A stretch of 64,000 nt of DNA from Paraclostridium hominis. GTDB lineage: Bacteria; Bacillota; Clostridia; Peptostreptococcales; Peptostreptococcaceae. The stretch spans positions 121,652 to 185,651 of the forward strand of contig NZ_JACRWD010000003.1 in NCBI RefSeq assembly GCF_014306135.1, read 5' to 3'. Below the pieces are notes generated by a model. It did no database searches and was not told the origin of the DNA. It saw only the letters and a program-made list of their open reading frames with translations. A program made the translations under genes and the position numbers. This document shows, one piece after another, positions 35,041-43,010 of this stretch; position 1 is the stretch's first letter, and the number at the start of each line of letters is the position of its first letter.

Positions 35041-36150
35041 TTACTTCTCATTATCATAACTATGACTTAGTGCCAAATTGACAACTATATTAGATATATA
35101 ATCAGCATCATGCCTTATATAGTTGCTCTTTATTTCTACTAAATTACATTCTATCACTTTTATTCCTATATCTTCCAGTATATGTTTTTGATTTTTGTCT
35201 AATAATACTTGACTTGCTCCATCTTTGCTATATATATCAAATACAGGCTTAGGTAATACTTCATTGTTAGCTATAACTATATCAATTATATTTTCTCCAC
35301 AATGTTTATTTATTGCTTTTACATGATCTAAAACATTGTAGTTATCAGTTTCTCCAGGTTGTGTCATTATATTAGCTATATATATCTTAGGTGCCTTAGA
35401 TTTTTTTATAGCTTCTACGACACCATCAACTAATAAATTAGGCATTATGCTAGTATATAAACTTCCTGGTCCTATGACAATCTTATCTGCGTCATATATA
35501 GATTTAATAACATCATCTAATGGCTTTGCACTTTCTGGTTCTAATTGAATTTTGCTAATACGTGTATTTTGAGATTTCACATGTTTTGGTATATTAGACT
35601 CTCCTTTTACTAAGTTTCCATTTTCAAGGTGAGCAATTAAATTTATATCCTCAAGCGTTACAGGTAGTACTCTACCTGTTATAGCAAATATCTCACTCAT
35701 TTTATAAACTGCAGTTTCAAAATTTCCATAAACACCATTCATAGCAGCTAAAAAGAGATTTCCAAAACTTTGACCTTTTAAAACACCATCTGTAAATCTA
35801 TACTTCATAACCTCACTCATAGTAGGTTCTATATTTGCTAGGGATAATAAGCAGTTTCTTATGTCTCCGGGAGGTAACATACCTAAATCTTCCCTTAGTA
35901 CTCCTGAACCTCCCCCATCATCAGCAACTGTTACTATAGCTGTTATATTAGGAGTATAGTACTTTAATCCTCTTAAAAAAACTGACTGTCCAGTTCCCCC
36001 TCCTATTACAACAACTTTAGATTTTTCTTCTCTTACGTCATTTTTTATAGTTTTAGTATTGTCTTCTTTTTTTATCTTAAGATATCTTAAAATTGATATT
36101 AATAATAAAATCCACCCTACTACTCCTATAAAAATCATTACTGATGTCAT
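35041..36150 (-). CDS. yvcK: YvcK/CofD-like gluconeogenesis factor with N-terminal membrane helix
   Basis: 369 aa. From about residue 45, VVVIGGGTGQSVFLRGLKYY, then VTVADDGGGSGVLREDLGMLPPGDIRNCL, is the CofD/2-phospho-lactate transferase-like nucleotide-binding domain of YvcK. Residues 5-24 (MIFIGVVGWILLLISILRYL) add a membrane helix that B. subtilis YvcK lacks, so this form is probably membrane-anchored. YvcK is needed for growth on gluconeogenic carbon sources and for cell shape and binds UDP-GlcNAc in Bacillus. The start is ATG 36150, 5 nt behind GGAGG; the upstream ATG 36162 precedes that site. Confidence 0.93.
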   Translation of the reverse strand: MTSVMIFIGVVGWILLLISILRYLKIKKEDNTKTIKNDVREEKSKVVVIGGGTGQSVFLRGLKYYTPNITAIVTVADDGGGSGVLREDLGMLPPGDIRNCLLSLANIEPTMSEVMKYRFTDGVLKGQSFGNLFLAAMNGVYGNFETAVYKMSEIFAITGRVLPVTLEDINLIAHLENGNLVKGESNIPKHVKSQNTRISKIQLEPESAKPLDDVIKSIYDADKIVIGPGSLYTSIMPNLLVDGVVEAIKKSKAPKIYIANIMTQPGETDNYNVLDHVKAINKHCGENIIDIVIANNEVLPKPVFDIYSKDGASQVLLDKNQKHILEDIGIKVIECNLVEIKSNYIRHDADYISNIVVNLALSHSYDNEK

Positions 36151-36165
36151 AATTCCCTCCATATT

Positions 36166-37023
36166 TTATCTAAGAGTGTAATCCCTATGTTTTTTTACAG
36201 CTCTATAACCCTTTTTAATTAATTCATCATATATTAAGTTAGAAATTGTTACAGATCTATGTCGTCCACCTGTACATCCAATTGCTATAACTAAGTGGCT
36301 TTTTCCTTCTTCAATGTAATGAGGTATTAAAAAATCAATCATATCTTTTAGCTTGGCAAAAAATTCTTTACTAACATCTGAATTCATGACATAATCCCTT
36401 ACTTCTTGGTCATCTCCTGTTTTAGGTCTTAAATCTTCTACATAATATGGATTAGGTAAAAATCTAACATCAAATACTAAATCTGCATCTATAGGAATTC
36501 CATGTTTAAAACCAAATGACACTACAGATATTGTAAGTTTAGGATTTTCTTCTCCTTCTAAGTATAACTTACTTATTTCTTCCTTTAAATCCCTAGGCTT
36601 CATATTACTAGTATCTATTATGCTATCAGCTTTTTCTCTTAAAGTTTGTAATATTGCTCTTTCTTCTTTTATACCTTCCGTTATTTGTGTAGATTTAGCT
36701 AATGGGTGATTTCTTCTAGTCATTTTATATCTCTTAACTAAAACATCATCTGCACAGTCTAAAAATAAAACTTCATATTTATAATTTTCTTTTTCTAAAT
36801 AACTTAGACTTTCATGTAAAGTCTCGAAAAACTCTCTACCTCTTATATCTATACCCAAAGCTACCTTATCTATATTAGAATTTCCTTGATAACATAATTC
36901 TGCAAATTTTGTTATAAGAGTTGGAGGTAAATTATCTATACAATAAAATCCAATATCTTCTAAAGATTTCATAGCTTCACTTTTACCAGATCCAGATAAT
37001 CCTGTTACTATTATAAACCTCAT
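36166..37023 (-). CDS. rapZ: RNase adapter / nucleotide-binding protein RapZ (YvcJ)
   Basis: 285 aa. N-terminal P-loop VTGLSGSGKSEAMKSLED, middle LDCADDVLVKRYKMTRRNHPL, and a C-terminal domain with VSFGFKHGIPIDADLVFDVR and GCTGGRHRSV, the hallmarks of RapZ. In E. coli it controls GlcN-6-P synthase through small RNAs; in Bacillus YvcJ is a GTP/ATP-hydrolysing protein linked to competence. The start is ATG 37023 behind GAGGGG; the GTG at 37038 lies upstream of that site. Confidence 0.97.
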   Translation of the reverse strand: MRFIIVTGLSGSGKSEAMKSLEDIGFYCIDNLPPTLITKFAELCYQGNSNIDKVALGIDIRGREFFETLHESLSYLEKENYKYEVLFLDCADDVLVKRYKMTRRNHPLAKSTQITEGIKEERAILQTLREKADSIIDTSNMKPRDLKEEISKLYLEGEENPKLTISVVSFGFKHGIPIDADLVFDVRFLPNPYYVEDLRPKTGDDQEVRDYVMNSDVSKEFFAKLKDMIDFLIPHYIEEGKSHLVIAIGCTGGRHRSVTISNLIYDELIKKGYRAVKKHRDYTLR

Positions 37024-37038
37024 ATCATATCCCCTCAC

Positions 37039-37752
37039 TTAAAGTTTAATATTTTTTATAAGATTAAAATCTAACTCTGCTTCTTTAGCTATCTTTATAG
37101 CCTTATCAAAATTTCCAACATGCTCTGGTCTATGTGCATCAGAACCTATCATAAATTTGACACCTGTATCTTTTATTTTTTTTAATTGTTCACTATTTAA
37201 GTACCCATGGTGAGAATTTATTTCTAAGAATGTATTATTTTTTACTGCTGCTTTAGCAACTTCTTCTATATATACATCTCCCTTATCTCCTGGGTGTGTT
37301 ACTATAAAAAGATTATTATTTTTTATAGCATTTACTACTGCATTAGTGTTATAGTCCTTACAATGATTCTTAAACTTTAGATAATTAAATGCATGGTTAA
37401 GTGCACTTTTTATAGATGAAGGCATTGATCCAAAATGATAACCAGCCATTGTGTAATCTAACATAGACAATATTTTATCATCTACATCTATATTACCTTT
37501 ATCATCTAGTATATTACACTCCATACCTAATAGTATTTCTATATCTTTATATTTTTCATTAAGTATATCTATTTCTTCTCTCATTTTAGCTATACTATCA
37601 TATTTTACTCCATATGCAATATGCTTATATCCATGATCTGATATACCTATTTTTTTTATATTTTTTTGAATAGCTACTTTTACATTATCTTCTATAGTTC
37701 CTTTTCCGTGACTATACACAGTATGTGTATGATAATCAGCTATTATTTCCAT
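37039..37752 (-). CDS. PHP-domain phosphatase (YcdX-like)
   Basis: 237 aa starting MEIIADYHTHTVYSHGKGTI, a PHP domain with its metal ligands (DYHTHT, ISDHG, THPGD, GSDAHRPEHVG). Related to the YcdX zinc phosphatases. The start ATG 37752 matches family N-termini and is 12 nt behind AGGAG; an ATG at 37764 abuts that site and overlaps the murB stop. Located between murB and rapZ, in an operon with cell-envelope and regulatory genes. Confidence 0.9.
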   Translation of the reverse strand: MEIIADYHTHTVYSHGKGTIEDNVKVAIQKNIKKIGISDHGYKHIAYGVKYDSIAKMREEIDILNEKYKDIEILLGMECNILDDKGNIDVDDKILSMLDYTMAGYHFGSMPSSIKSALNHAFNYLKFKNHCKDYNTNAVVNAIKNNNLFIVTHPGDKGDVYIEEVAKAAVKNNTFLEINSHHGYLNSEQLKKIKDTGVKFMIGSDAHRPEHVGNFDKAIKIAKEAELDFNLIKNIKL

Positions 37753-37756
37753 AATA

Positions 37757-38671
37757 TTATTCATCTCCTAGTATCTTGACTTCCTCTTCTAACATAACTC
37801 CAAACTTGGAATATACTGTGCTTTTAACTACATCTATTAAATCTAATATATCTTTAGCTTTTGCATTCCCAAGATTAACTACAAATCCTGCATGTTTATC
37901 TGAAACTTGAGCTTTTCCTAATGTTAATCCCTTCAGTCCACTATCCTCTATTAATTTAGCTGCAAAATGACCCTCCGGTCTTTTGAATGTACTTCCTGCA
38001 CTAGGTAAATTTAGAGGTTGTTTTGTAACTCTACTTTTTGTCAGTTCCCTCATACGATTTTTTATTTCGTCATGGTTACCTTCTTGTAATTCTAATATTG
38101 CTGATAAAACTATATAATCCTTTTTACTTAATATACTTTTTCTATATCCAAATTCCATTTCCTCATTTTTTAACTCAAATATATTTCCTTCTTCATCCAT
38201 TAATCTTACAGACTTAACCATATCTTTCATTTCTCCGCCATAGGCTCCTGCATTCATAGCTATAGCTCCACCTAATGTACCTGGTATACCTGCTGCAAAT
38301 TCAAATCCAGTTAAATTATTATTTAATACTGCCTTTCCCATAAAAGAAAGTAACGCTCCAGATTGTGCAAATACAGTTGTATCTTTTACCTCAAAATGAT
38401 TAAAGTTATCAGCTATTTTTATAACTACACCTCTAATACCTCCATCTTTAACTAAAAGATTTGATCCATTACCAACTATTATATAAGGTATGTTTTCTTC
38501 CTTTAACAAAGTTACTAATTTTTTTATTTGTTCTTCATTTTTAGGTTTAACCAAAAAATCAGCAGGCCCTCCAACTTTAAATGATATATGATTTTTCATA
38601 GGCTCATCTAAAAAGATTTCTTCTTTATCTAATATATCTAATAAACTTTTATATATAAATTTCTTATCCAT
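37757..38671 (-). CDS. murB: UDP-N-acetylenolpyruvoylglucosamine reductase
   Basis: 304 aa, type II (Gram-positive) MurB. FAD-binding motifs VGGPADFLVKPKNEEQI and IVGNGSNLLVKDGGIRG, then GIPGTLGGAIAMNAGAYGGE and the catalytic serine in LPSAGSTFKRPEG, and KHAGFVVN near the C-terminus. Makes UDP-MurNAc for peptidoglycan. First gene of the murB-PHP-rapZ-yvcK-nudix-whiA run. Start ATG 38671 with GGAGG. Confidence 0.98.
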   Translation of the reverse strand: MDKKFIYKSLLDILDKEEIFLDEPMKNHISFKVGGPADFLVKPKNEEQIKKLVTLLKEENIPYIIVGNGSNLLVKDGGIRGVVIKIADNFNHFEVKDTTVFAQSGALLSFMGKAVLNNNLTGFEFAAGIPGTLGGAIAMNAGAYGGEMKDMVKSVRLMDEEGNIFELKNEEMEFGYRKSILSKKDYIVLSAILELQEGNHDEIKNRMRELTKSRVTKQPLNLPSAGSTFKRPEGHFAAKLIEDSGLKGLTLGKAQVSDKHAGFVVNLGNAKAKDILDLIDVVKSTVYSKFGVMLEEEVKILGDE

Positions 38672-38803
38672 TATATTTCCTCCTAATTCATGTCATTTAT
38701 TCACTTTATAAATTATTTATTTACTTTAAAATTATACATATACTATAATAATGTATTAAAACCAAAATAACAATATACAAACACCTTGAAAAAAACCTAA
38801 AAA

Positions 38804-38825
38804 ACGTTGATATAACTATCAACGT
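38804..38825 (-). terminator. Terminator of the minus-strand FNT gene
   Basis: ACGTTGATA / TATCAACGT with a 4-nt loop, followed on the minus strand by TTTTTTAGGTTTTTTTC. It lies 17 bp past the stop codon of the FNT gene at 38842. Confidence 0.85.
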
Positions 38826-38841
38826 CCATTTTATTATATAT

Positions 38842-39615
38842 TTAATTGCTTTTCCCTTTACTTGCATAACAATTGTAATATATATAAGGTATTAATATTG
38901 CACCTCCAACTATATTCCCAAGTGTAACAGTAACCAAATTAAATACTAATTGACAAATATTTATATCAGCACCTAAAACCATTCCCATAGGAATAAAAAA
39001 CATATTTGCTATACTATGTTCAAAGCCACATAATACAAATAGCATAATAGGAAACCAACATGCGAATATCTTAGAAATTATGTCTTTGCCAGATGTTGCA
39101 AACCACACTGCTAAAACAACAAGAATATTACACATTATACCTCTCAAAAAAGCTTGAATAAAGTCTAATGATGCTTTACTTTCTGCAACATTAATAGCCT
39201 TAATAGCTGCATCTTGAGTTAAAATTCCACTAAAACAAATAAAAATTACAAGAATAATAGCTCCTATAAAATTAGCCAAATACACAAATCCCCAGTTTCT
39301 TAACATCTGCTTAATTGTAATTTTTTTGTCCATAAGGGCTATTGTCATAAGATTATTACCTGTAAATAACTCTGCTCCACAAACAACAACTAACATAAGT
39401 CCTACTGGAAATACACAAGCACCAGCAAATTTAGATAAGCCAATATCTGATACGGTTTGACTTATTAATATATTTCCTAGCCCTCCTAATCCTATAAATA
39501 ATCCTGCTAAAATCCCAAGAAGTATCATTTTCTTTGTAGATAAGTGAGCTTTTTTTATCCCGGACTCTATAGTAGCCTTAGTTATCTCTACAGGTGTAAG
39601 AAAGTTTGTATACAT
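38842..39615 (-). CDS. Formate/nitrite transporter (FNT) family channel, copy 1
   Basis: 257 aa with six membrane helices and FNT signatures: GAELFTGNN (helix 2 break), RGIMCNILVVLAVW (helix 4-5) and GFEHSIANMFFIPMG with the central histidine of the pore. FNT channels carry formate, nitrite, hydrosulfide or similar monovalent anions; which one cannot be decided from sequence. The start is ATG 39615 behind GGGAGGA; the TTG 15 bases upstream is in that site. Divergent to a second FNT gene. Confidence 0.93.
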   Translation of the reverse strand: MYTNFLTPVEITKATIESGIKKAHLSTKKMILLGILAGLFIGLGGLGNILISQTVSDIGLSKFAGACVFPVGLMLVVVCGAELFTGNNLMTIALMDKKITIKQMLRNWGFVYLANFIGAIILVIFICFSGILTQDAAIKAINVAESKASLDFIQAFLRGIMCNILVVLAVWFATSGKDIISKIFACWFPIMLFVLCGFEHSIANMFFIPMGMVLGADINICQLVFNLVTVTLGNIVGGAILIPYIYYNCYASKGKSN

Positions 39616-39732
39616 GTTATTTCCTCCCAACTATTTTTACTTAATTATATGAATCTAAATTAAATTAATTGACTCAAATCCATTAGAATACGTTTACTTA
39701 GTTTGATTTTTTGAGTAATTAAAATAGTATGT

Positions 39733-39783
39733 TTTTTGTATGTCGTTTTTTGTATACAAAATGTATATTTTGTTGTATACTTA
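39733..39783. promoter_or_regulatory. Repeated GTATAC-type sites between the divergent FNT genes
   Basis: Three related elements: TTTTTTGTATG (39733-39742), the perfect palindrome TTTTGTATACAAAA (39748-39761) and TTGTTGTATACTT (39770-39782). The last overlaps the -35 of the plus-strand FNT promoter. Iterated half sites at promoter distance suggest an operator for an unidentified regulator. Confidence 0.4.
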
Positions 39784-39800
39784 TTAACGGTGTATATAAA
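39773..39800 (+). promoter_or_regulatory. Probable promoter of FNT copy 2
   Basis: -35 TTGTAT (39773-39778), 16-bp spacer, -10 TATAAA (39795-39800), about 50 bp before the start codon at 39850. Confidence 0.5.
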
Positions 39801-39849
39801 TGATAAATTTTTGACTAAATTGTATATTATTTTACGGGAGGAATTATAA

Positions 39850-40692
39850 ATGAGTGACAAAAAAATGCTTACGCCTGCTGAAGTAGCTGAGTACACATTA
39901 AATGCAGGTATCAAAAAAGCAACTACTCCAACTAAAAAAGTTTTAGTATCTGCATTCTTAGCTGGAATGTATATAGCTTTAGGTGCTTTAGGTTCTATTG
40001 CAGCATCTTATAATTTATTAGCTAACCCTGCTACTTACGGATTAGGAAAAATGGTAGCTGGACTTATGTTCCCTGCTGGTCTTGTACTTATCTTAATTGC
40101 AGGTGGAGATTTATTTACAAGTAACATACTTATAACTTTAGCAGCTCTTAAGAAAAAAGTTTCTTGGGGACAAGCTGGTAAAAACTGGGCCTTAGTTTGG
40201 ATAGGAAACTTAATAGGTGCAGCATTTGCGGCTGCTTTAGTTGCTAACTCTGGTGTATTTGATTGGAGTAATGGTTTATACGGTGGAGTTGTTATAAAAA
40301 ATGCTGTCGGTAAAACAAATATAGGATTTGTGGCTGCTGTGGCTTCAGGTGTAGTATGTAACTTATTAGTTTGTGCTACTGTATGGGCATCATATGCTGC
40401 TAAAAATGTTTCAGGAAAAGTAATCATGGGTTGGTTAGGTATATTCGTATTCGTATGTATCGGAGTTGAACACGTTGTTGCAAATATGGGATACTTATTA
40501 GCTGGTTTAATGGTTAAATTAAATCCAATGTATTTAGAAGCTGCTCATAAAACTTTAGCTGATGTTGCTAACTTAAATATAGGAAATATATTATTACACA
40601 ACTTTTTACCTGTTACTATAGGTAATATATTAGGTGGTATGATAATAGCAGGTTCTTATTACTTCTTATTTATGAGTAAAAATGAAAAATAA
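39850..40692 (+). CDS. Formate/nitrite transporter (FNT) family channel, copy 2
   Basis: 280 aa, six membrane helices, with the same N-terminal LTPAEVAEYTLNAGIKKA motif, GGDLFTSNILITL, SGVVCNLLVCATVW and GVEHVVANMGYLL (pore histidine kept). It differs from copy 1 in the pore-loop residues (GGDLFTSN versus GAELFTGN) and has a longer helix 5-6 loop, so the two may prefer different anions. Start ATG 39850 with GGGAGGA. Near the hydrogenase operon, consistent with mixed-acid fermentation, but the substrate is not proven. Confidence 0.93.
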   Translation: MSDKKMLTPAEVAEYTLNAGIKKATTPTKKVLVSAFLAGMYIALGALGSIAASYNLLANPATYGLGKMVAGLMFPAGLVLILIAGGDLFTSNILITLAALKKKVSWGQAGKNWALVWIGNLIGAAFAAALVANSGVFDWSNGLYGGVVIKNAVGKTNIGFVAAVASGVVCNLLVCATVWASYAAKNVSGKVIMGWLGIFVFVCIGVEHVVANMGYLLAGLMVKLNPMYLEAAHKTLADVANLNIGNILLHNFLPVTIGNILGGMIIAGSYYFLFMSKNEK

Positions 40693-40714
40693 TTAATTAA
40701 ATATAAAATAGATT

Positions 40715-40746
40715 AAACCCTCTTATTTTTAATAAGGGGGTTTTTA
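40715..40746 (+). terminator. Terminator of FNT copy 2
   Basis: AAACCCTCTTATT pairs with AATAAGGGGGTTT (one G-U pair), followed by TTTTTATAT, 22 bp after the stop codon. Confidence 0.85.
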
Positions 40747-40827
40747 TATAGAGAAATATATCCCTTTTTGTTATAATAAATATAATTATTCAATTGATTA
40801 AAATATATTTGCGAGGGGGCGACTAAT

Positions 40828-42288
40828 ATTTTATCTGAAATTTTTTCATATCAATTTGCAGTAACTGCTATATATATAATTAACTTTTTAGTTATGTTAA
40901 ATCTTATATTCAGAGAACGAAGAAGTATAGATTCTACAGTTGCATGGATTTTAATACTAACAATAGTTCCTGCTGCAGGATTTGTTTTATACATAGTATT
41001 TGGTAGACGTATGAACAAATACAATATGTTTAAATTAAAGAAAGAAGAAGATGAAAAACTAAAAAGTAGAATGTTAGATTCTAGTGATTTCTTACAATAC
41101 TCCGAAAAATTTGAACCTAGTATAGTTGAACATAAGGATATGATTAATTCTTTAGCTACTTTAAATAGTTCACCATACACTACAAATAACAAAGTTTCCA
41201 TTTATACTGATGGTAATGAGTTTTTTGATGAGCTTAAATTGCAACTAAAAAAAGCTAAAAAATATATTCACATCGAATTTTATATTTTCAAAGATGACGA
41301 AATTGGTAATGAAATTTTAGACATTCTTATTGATAAAATCTCTGAAGGTGTAGAGGTTAGACTTTTATATGATACAGTTGGAAGTAGACTACTATCTGAA
41401 AAAGGAATTCACAGGTTTAAAAAAGCAGGCGGAAAAATTGGAGGTTTCTTCCCTTCATTTTTAAAAATTATAAATTTCAACTTAAATTATAGAAATCATC
41501 GCAAAGTTGTTGTAATAGATGGTGAAGTTGGATTTGTCGGAGGATTTAATGTTGGAGATGAATATTTAGGTAAAGACCCTAAATTTGGTTATTGGAGAGA
41601 TACTCATACTAAAATTATAGGATCTGCTGTTAATGACTTAAACCTTAGATTTATGATGGATTGGAGATATACAACTCGTGAAGATATTAATTTTACAAAA
41701 TATCTAAATGATGATATAAATCCTTATAATGGAAATACCGGTATTCAAATTGTATCTAGTGGACCTGACTTATCAGAGATAGATGAAATAAAGTATGGAT
41801 ATCTTAAAATGATTCAAAAATCTAGAAAATACATATATATTCAATCACCATATCTTATATTAGATAGTTCACTACTTGATGCTCTTAAAATAGCTTGTTT
41901 GTCAGGAGTAGATGTTAGAATTATGATTCCATCTAAACCTGACCATCCTTTCGTTTATTGGGCTTCATATTCATATGCAGGAGAACTTTTAAAGTTTGGT
42001 GCTAAGATTTATACTTATGATAAAAATGCCTTTTTACATTCTAAAACAGTAGTTATGGATGATTCTATTTGTTCAATAGGTACTGCTAATATGGATATAC
42101 GTAGTTTTGAGCTTAACTTTGAAGTAAATGCATTTATGTACTGTCGTGATATAGCCATAAAACAAAAAGAAATTTTTGAAGCTGATATCGAAAAATGTAT
42201 TCAAGTTACTCAAGAAATGTATGATAATAGACCTCAAATAATAAAATTTAAAGAGTCTATATCAAGACTTTTATCACCTGTTTTATAA
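40828..42288 (+). CDS. cls: Cardiolipin synthase (probable ATT start)
   Basis: 486 aa from ATT 40828. Two N-terminal membrane helices (residues 2-24 and about 36-57), then two phospholipase D domains with HKD motifs HRKVVVIDGEVGFVGG and HSKTVVMDDSICSIGTANMD. It joins two phosphatidylglycerols into cardiolipin at the membrane. The first ATG (40894) lies inside the family-conserved N-terminus: the 22 upstream codons encode LSEIFSYQFAVTAIYIINFL, a typical first helix. No ATG, GTG or TTG occurs between the upstream in-frame stop (40795) and 40894, while GAGGGGG lies 8 nt before ATT 40828. Confidence 0.9.
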   Translation: MLSEIFSYQFAVTAIYIINFLVMLNLIFRERRSIDSTVAWILILTIVPAAGFVLYIVFGRRMNKYNMFKLKKEEDEKLKSRMLDSSDFLQYSEKFEPSIVEHKDMINSLATLNSSPYTTNNKVSIYTDGNEFFDELKLQLKKAKKYIHIEFYIFKDDEIGNEILDILIDKISEGVEVRLLYDTVGSRLLSEKGIHRFKKAGGKIGGFFPSFLKIINFNLNYRNHRKVVVIDGEVGFVGGFNVGDEYLGKDPKFGYWRDTHTKIIGSAVNDLNLRFMMDWRYTTREDINFTKYLNDDINPYNGNTGIQIVSSGPDLSEIDEIKYGYLKMIQKSRKYIYIQSPYLILDSSLLDALKIACLSGVDVRIMIPSKPDHPFVYWASYSYAGELLKFGAKIYTYDKNAFLHSKTVVMDDSICSIGTANMDIRSFELNFEVNAFMYCRDIAIKQKEIFEADIEKCIQVTQEMYDNRPQIIKFKESISRLLSPVL

Positions 42289-42297
42289 ATTATTTTT

Positions 42298-42339
42298 AAA
42301 ATACCTCAAGTAATAAAAATATTATTTGAGGTATTTTTT
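42298..42339 (+). terminator. Terminator of cls
   Basis: An 18-bp stem (AAAATACCTCAAGTAATA and complement, one G-U pair) with a 4-nt loop and seven T, 10 bp after the stop. Confidence 0.9.
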
Positions 42340-42369
42340 TAAGTTTTTTTATAAATGTTAATATTTTAT

Positions 42370-42422
42370 TTTTTGAAAATTTAGTAAACTTTCAAAAATA
42401 TTTAAAATAAATAAGTTATAAT
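42370..42422 (+). promoter_or_regulatory. Hydrogenase operon upstream region: inverted repeat and -10 box
   Basis: TTTTTGAAA (42370-42378) and TTTCAAAAA (42390-42398) form a 9-bp inverted repeat with an 11-bp gap; 18 bp downstream is TATAAT (42417-42422) without a good -35, the geometry of an activator site. It does not match the Rex operator TTGTTAA-N4-TTAACAA. Confidence 0.35.
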
Positions 42423-42491
42423 ATTAATAAGATGATAAATATAATAAATAATAGATTATAAAATTTTATATTTAATATAAGGAGGTTGTAT

Positions 42492-42989
42492 ATGTGTAAT
42501 TGTTCTCAATGTAATAACAAGTTGTTTGAAGAATTAGATGAATTTATTGATGCTCTTCCAACTAAAAAGGGAGCATTAATTCAAGTCCTACATCATGCTC
42601 AAGGTTTATTTGGCTACTTACCTAAAGAAGTTCAGCTTCATATCTCAAAAAAATTAGATGTTTCACCTGCTAAAGTTTACGGAGTTGTAAGCTTCTATTC
42701 TTACTTTACTACTGAACAAAAAGGTAAATATAAAATAAGTGTTTGTTTAGGAACTGTATGTTTTGTCAAAGGTGCCGATAAAATCCTTGCTGAGTTTGAA
42801 AAGCAATTAGGTATAAAATCTGGTGAAACAACACCTGATCTTAAATATTCTCTTGAAGGTTTAAGATGTGTTGGGGCTTGTGGTTTAGCTCCAGTAGTTG
42901 TTGTAAATGGAAAAGTCTATGGACAAGTTACAGTTGACCAAGTAAAAGATATTTTAGATGAATATAACCAAATAGAAGTTACTTGTTAA
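42492..42989 (+). CDS. hydC: Hydrogenase NuoE-like [2Fe-2S] subunit
   Basis: 165 aa, NuoE/HydC family. A helical N-terminal part (GALIQVLHHAQGLFGYLPKE), then a thioredoxin-like domain with the four cluster ligands Cys85, Cys90, Cys126 and Cys130 (CLGTVC ... CVGAC). It hands electrons between the NADH-handling subunit and the hydrogenase. Start ATG 42492 behind AAGGAGG, with an earlier TTG rejected. First gene of the hydC-hydB-hydA operon, 21 bp before hydB. Confidence 0.93.
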   Translation: MCNCSQCNNKLFEELDEFIDALPTKKGALIQVLHHAQGLFGYLPKEVQLHISKKLDVSPAKVYGVVSFYSYFTTEQKGKYKISVCLGTVCFVKGADKILAEFEKQLGIKSGETTPDLKYSLEGLRCVGACGLAPVVVVNGKVYGQVTVDQVKDILDEYNQIEVTC

Positions 42990-43010
42990 TATAAAAAAGG
43001 GGGGGAATAT

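Noticed and set aside
40035..40427. 130-codon minus-strand frame inside the second FNT gene
   Set aside because: Antisense to a well-conserved channel gene, no ribosome binding site, no family resemblance.
42370..42398. Rex operator upstream of the hydrogenase genes
   Set aside because: The inverted repeat lacks TTGTTAA/TTAACAA half sites and the spacing is wrong.
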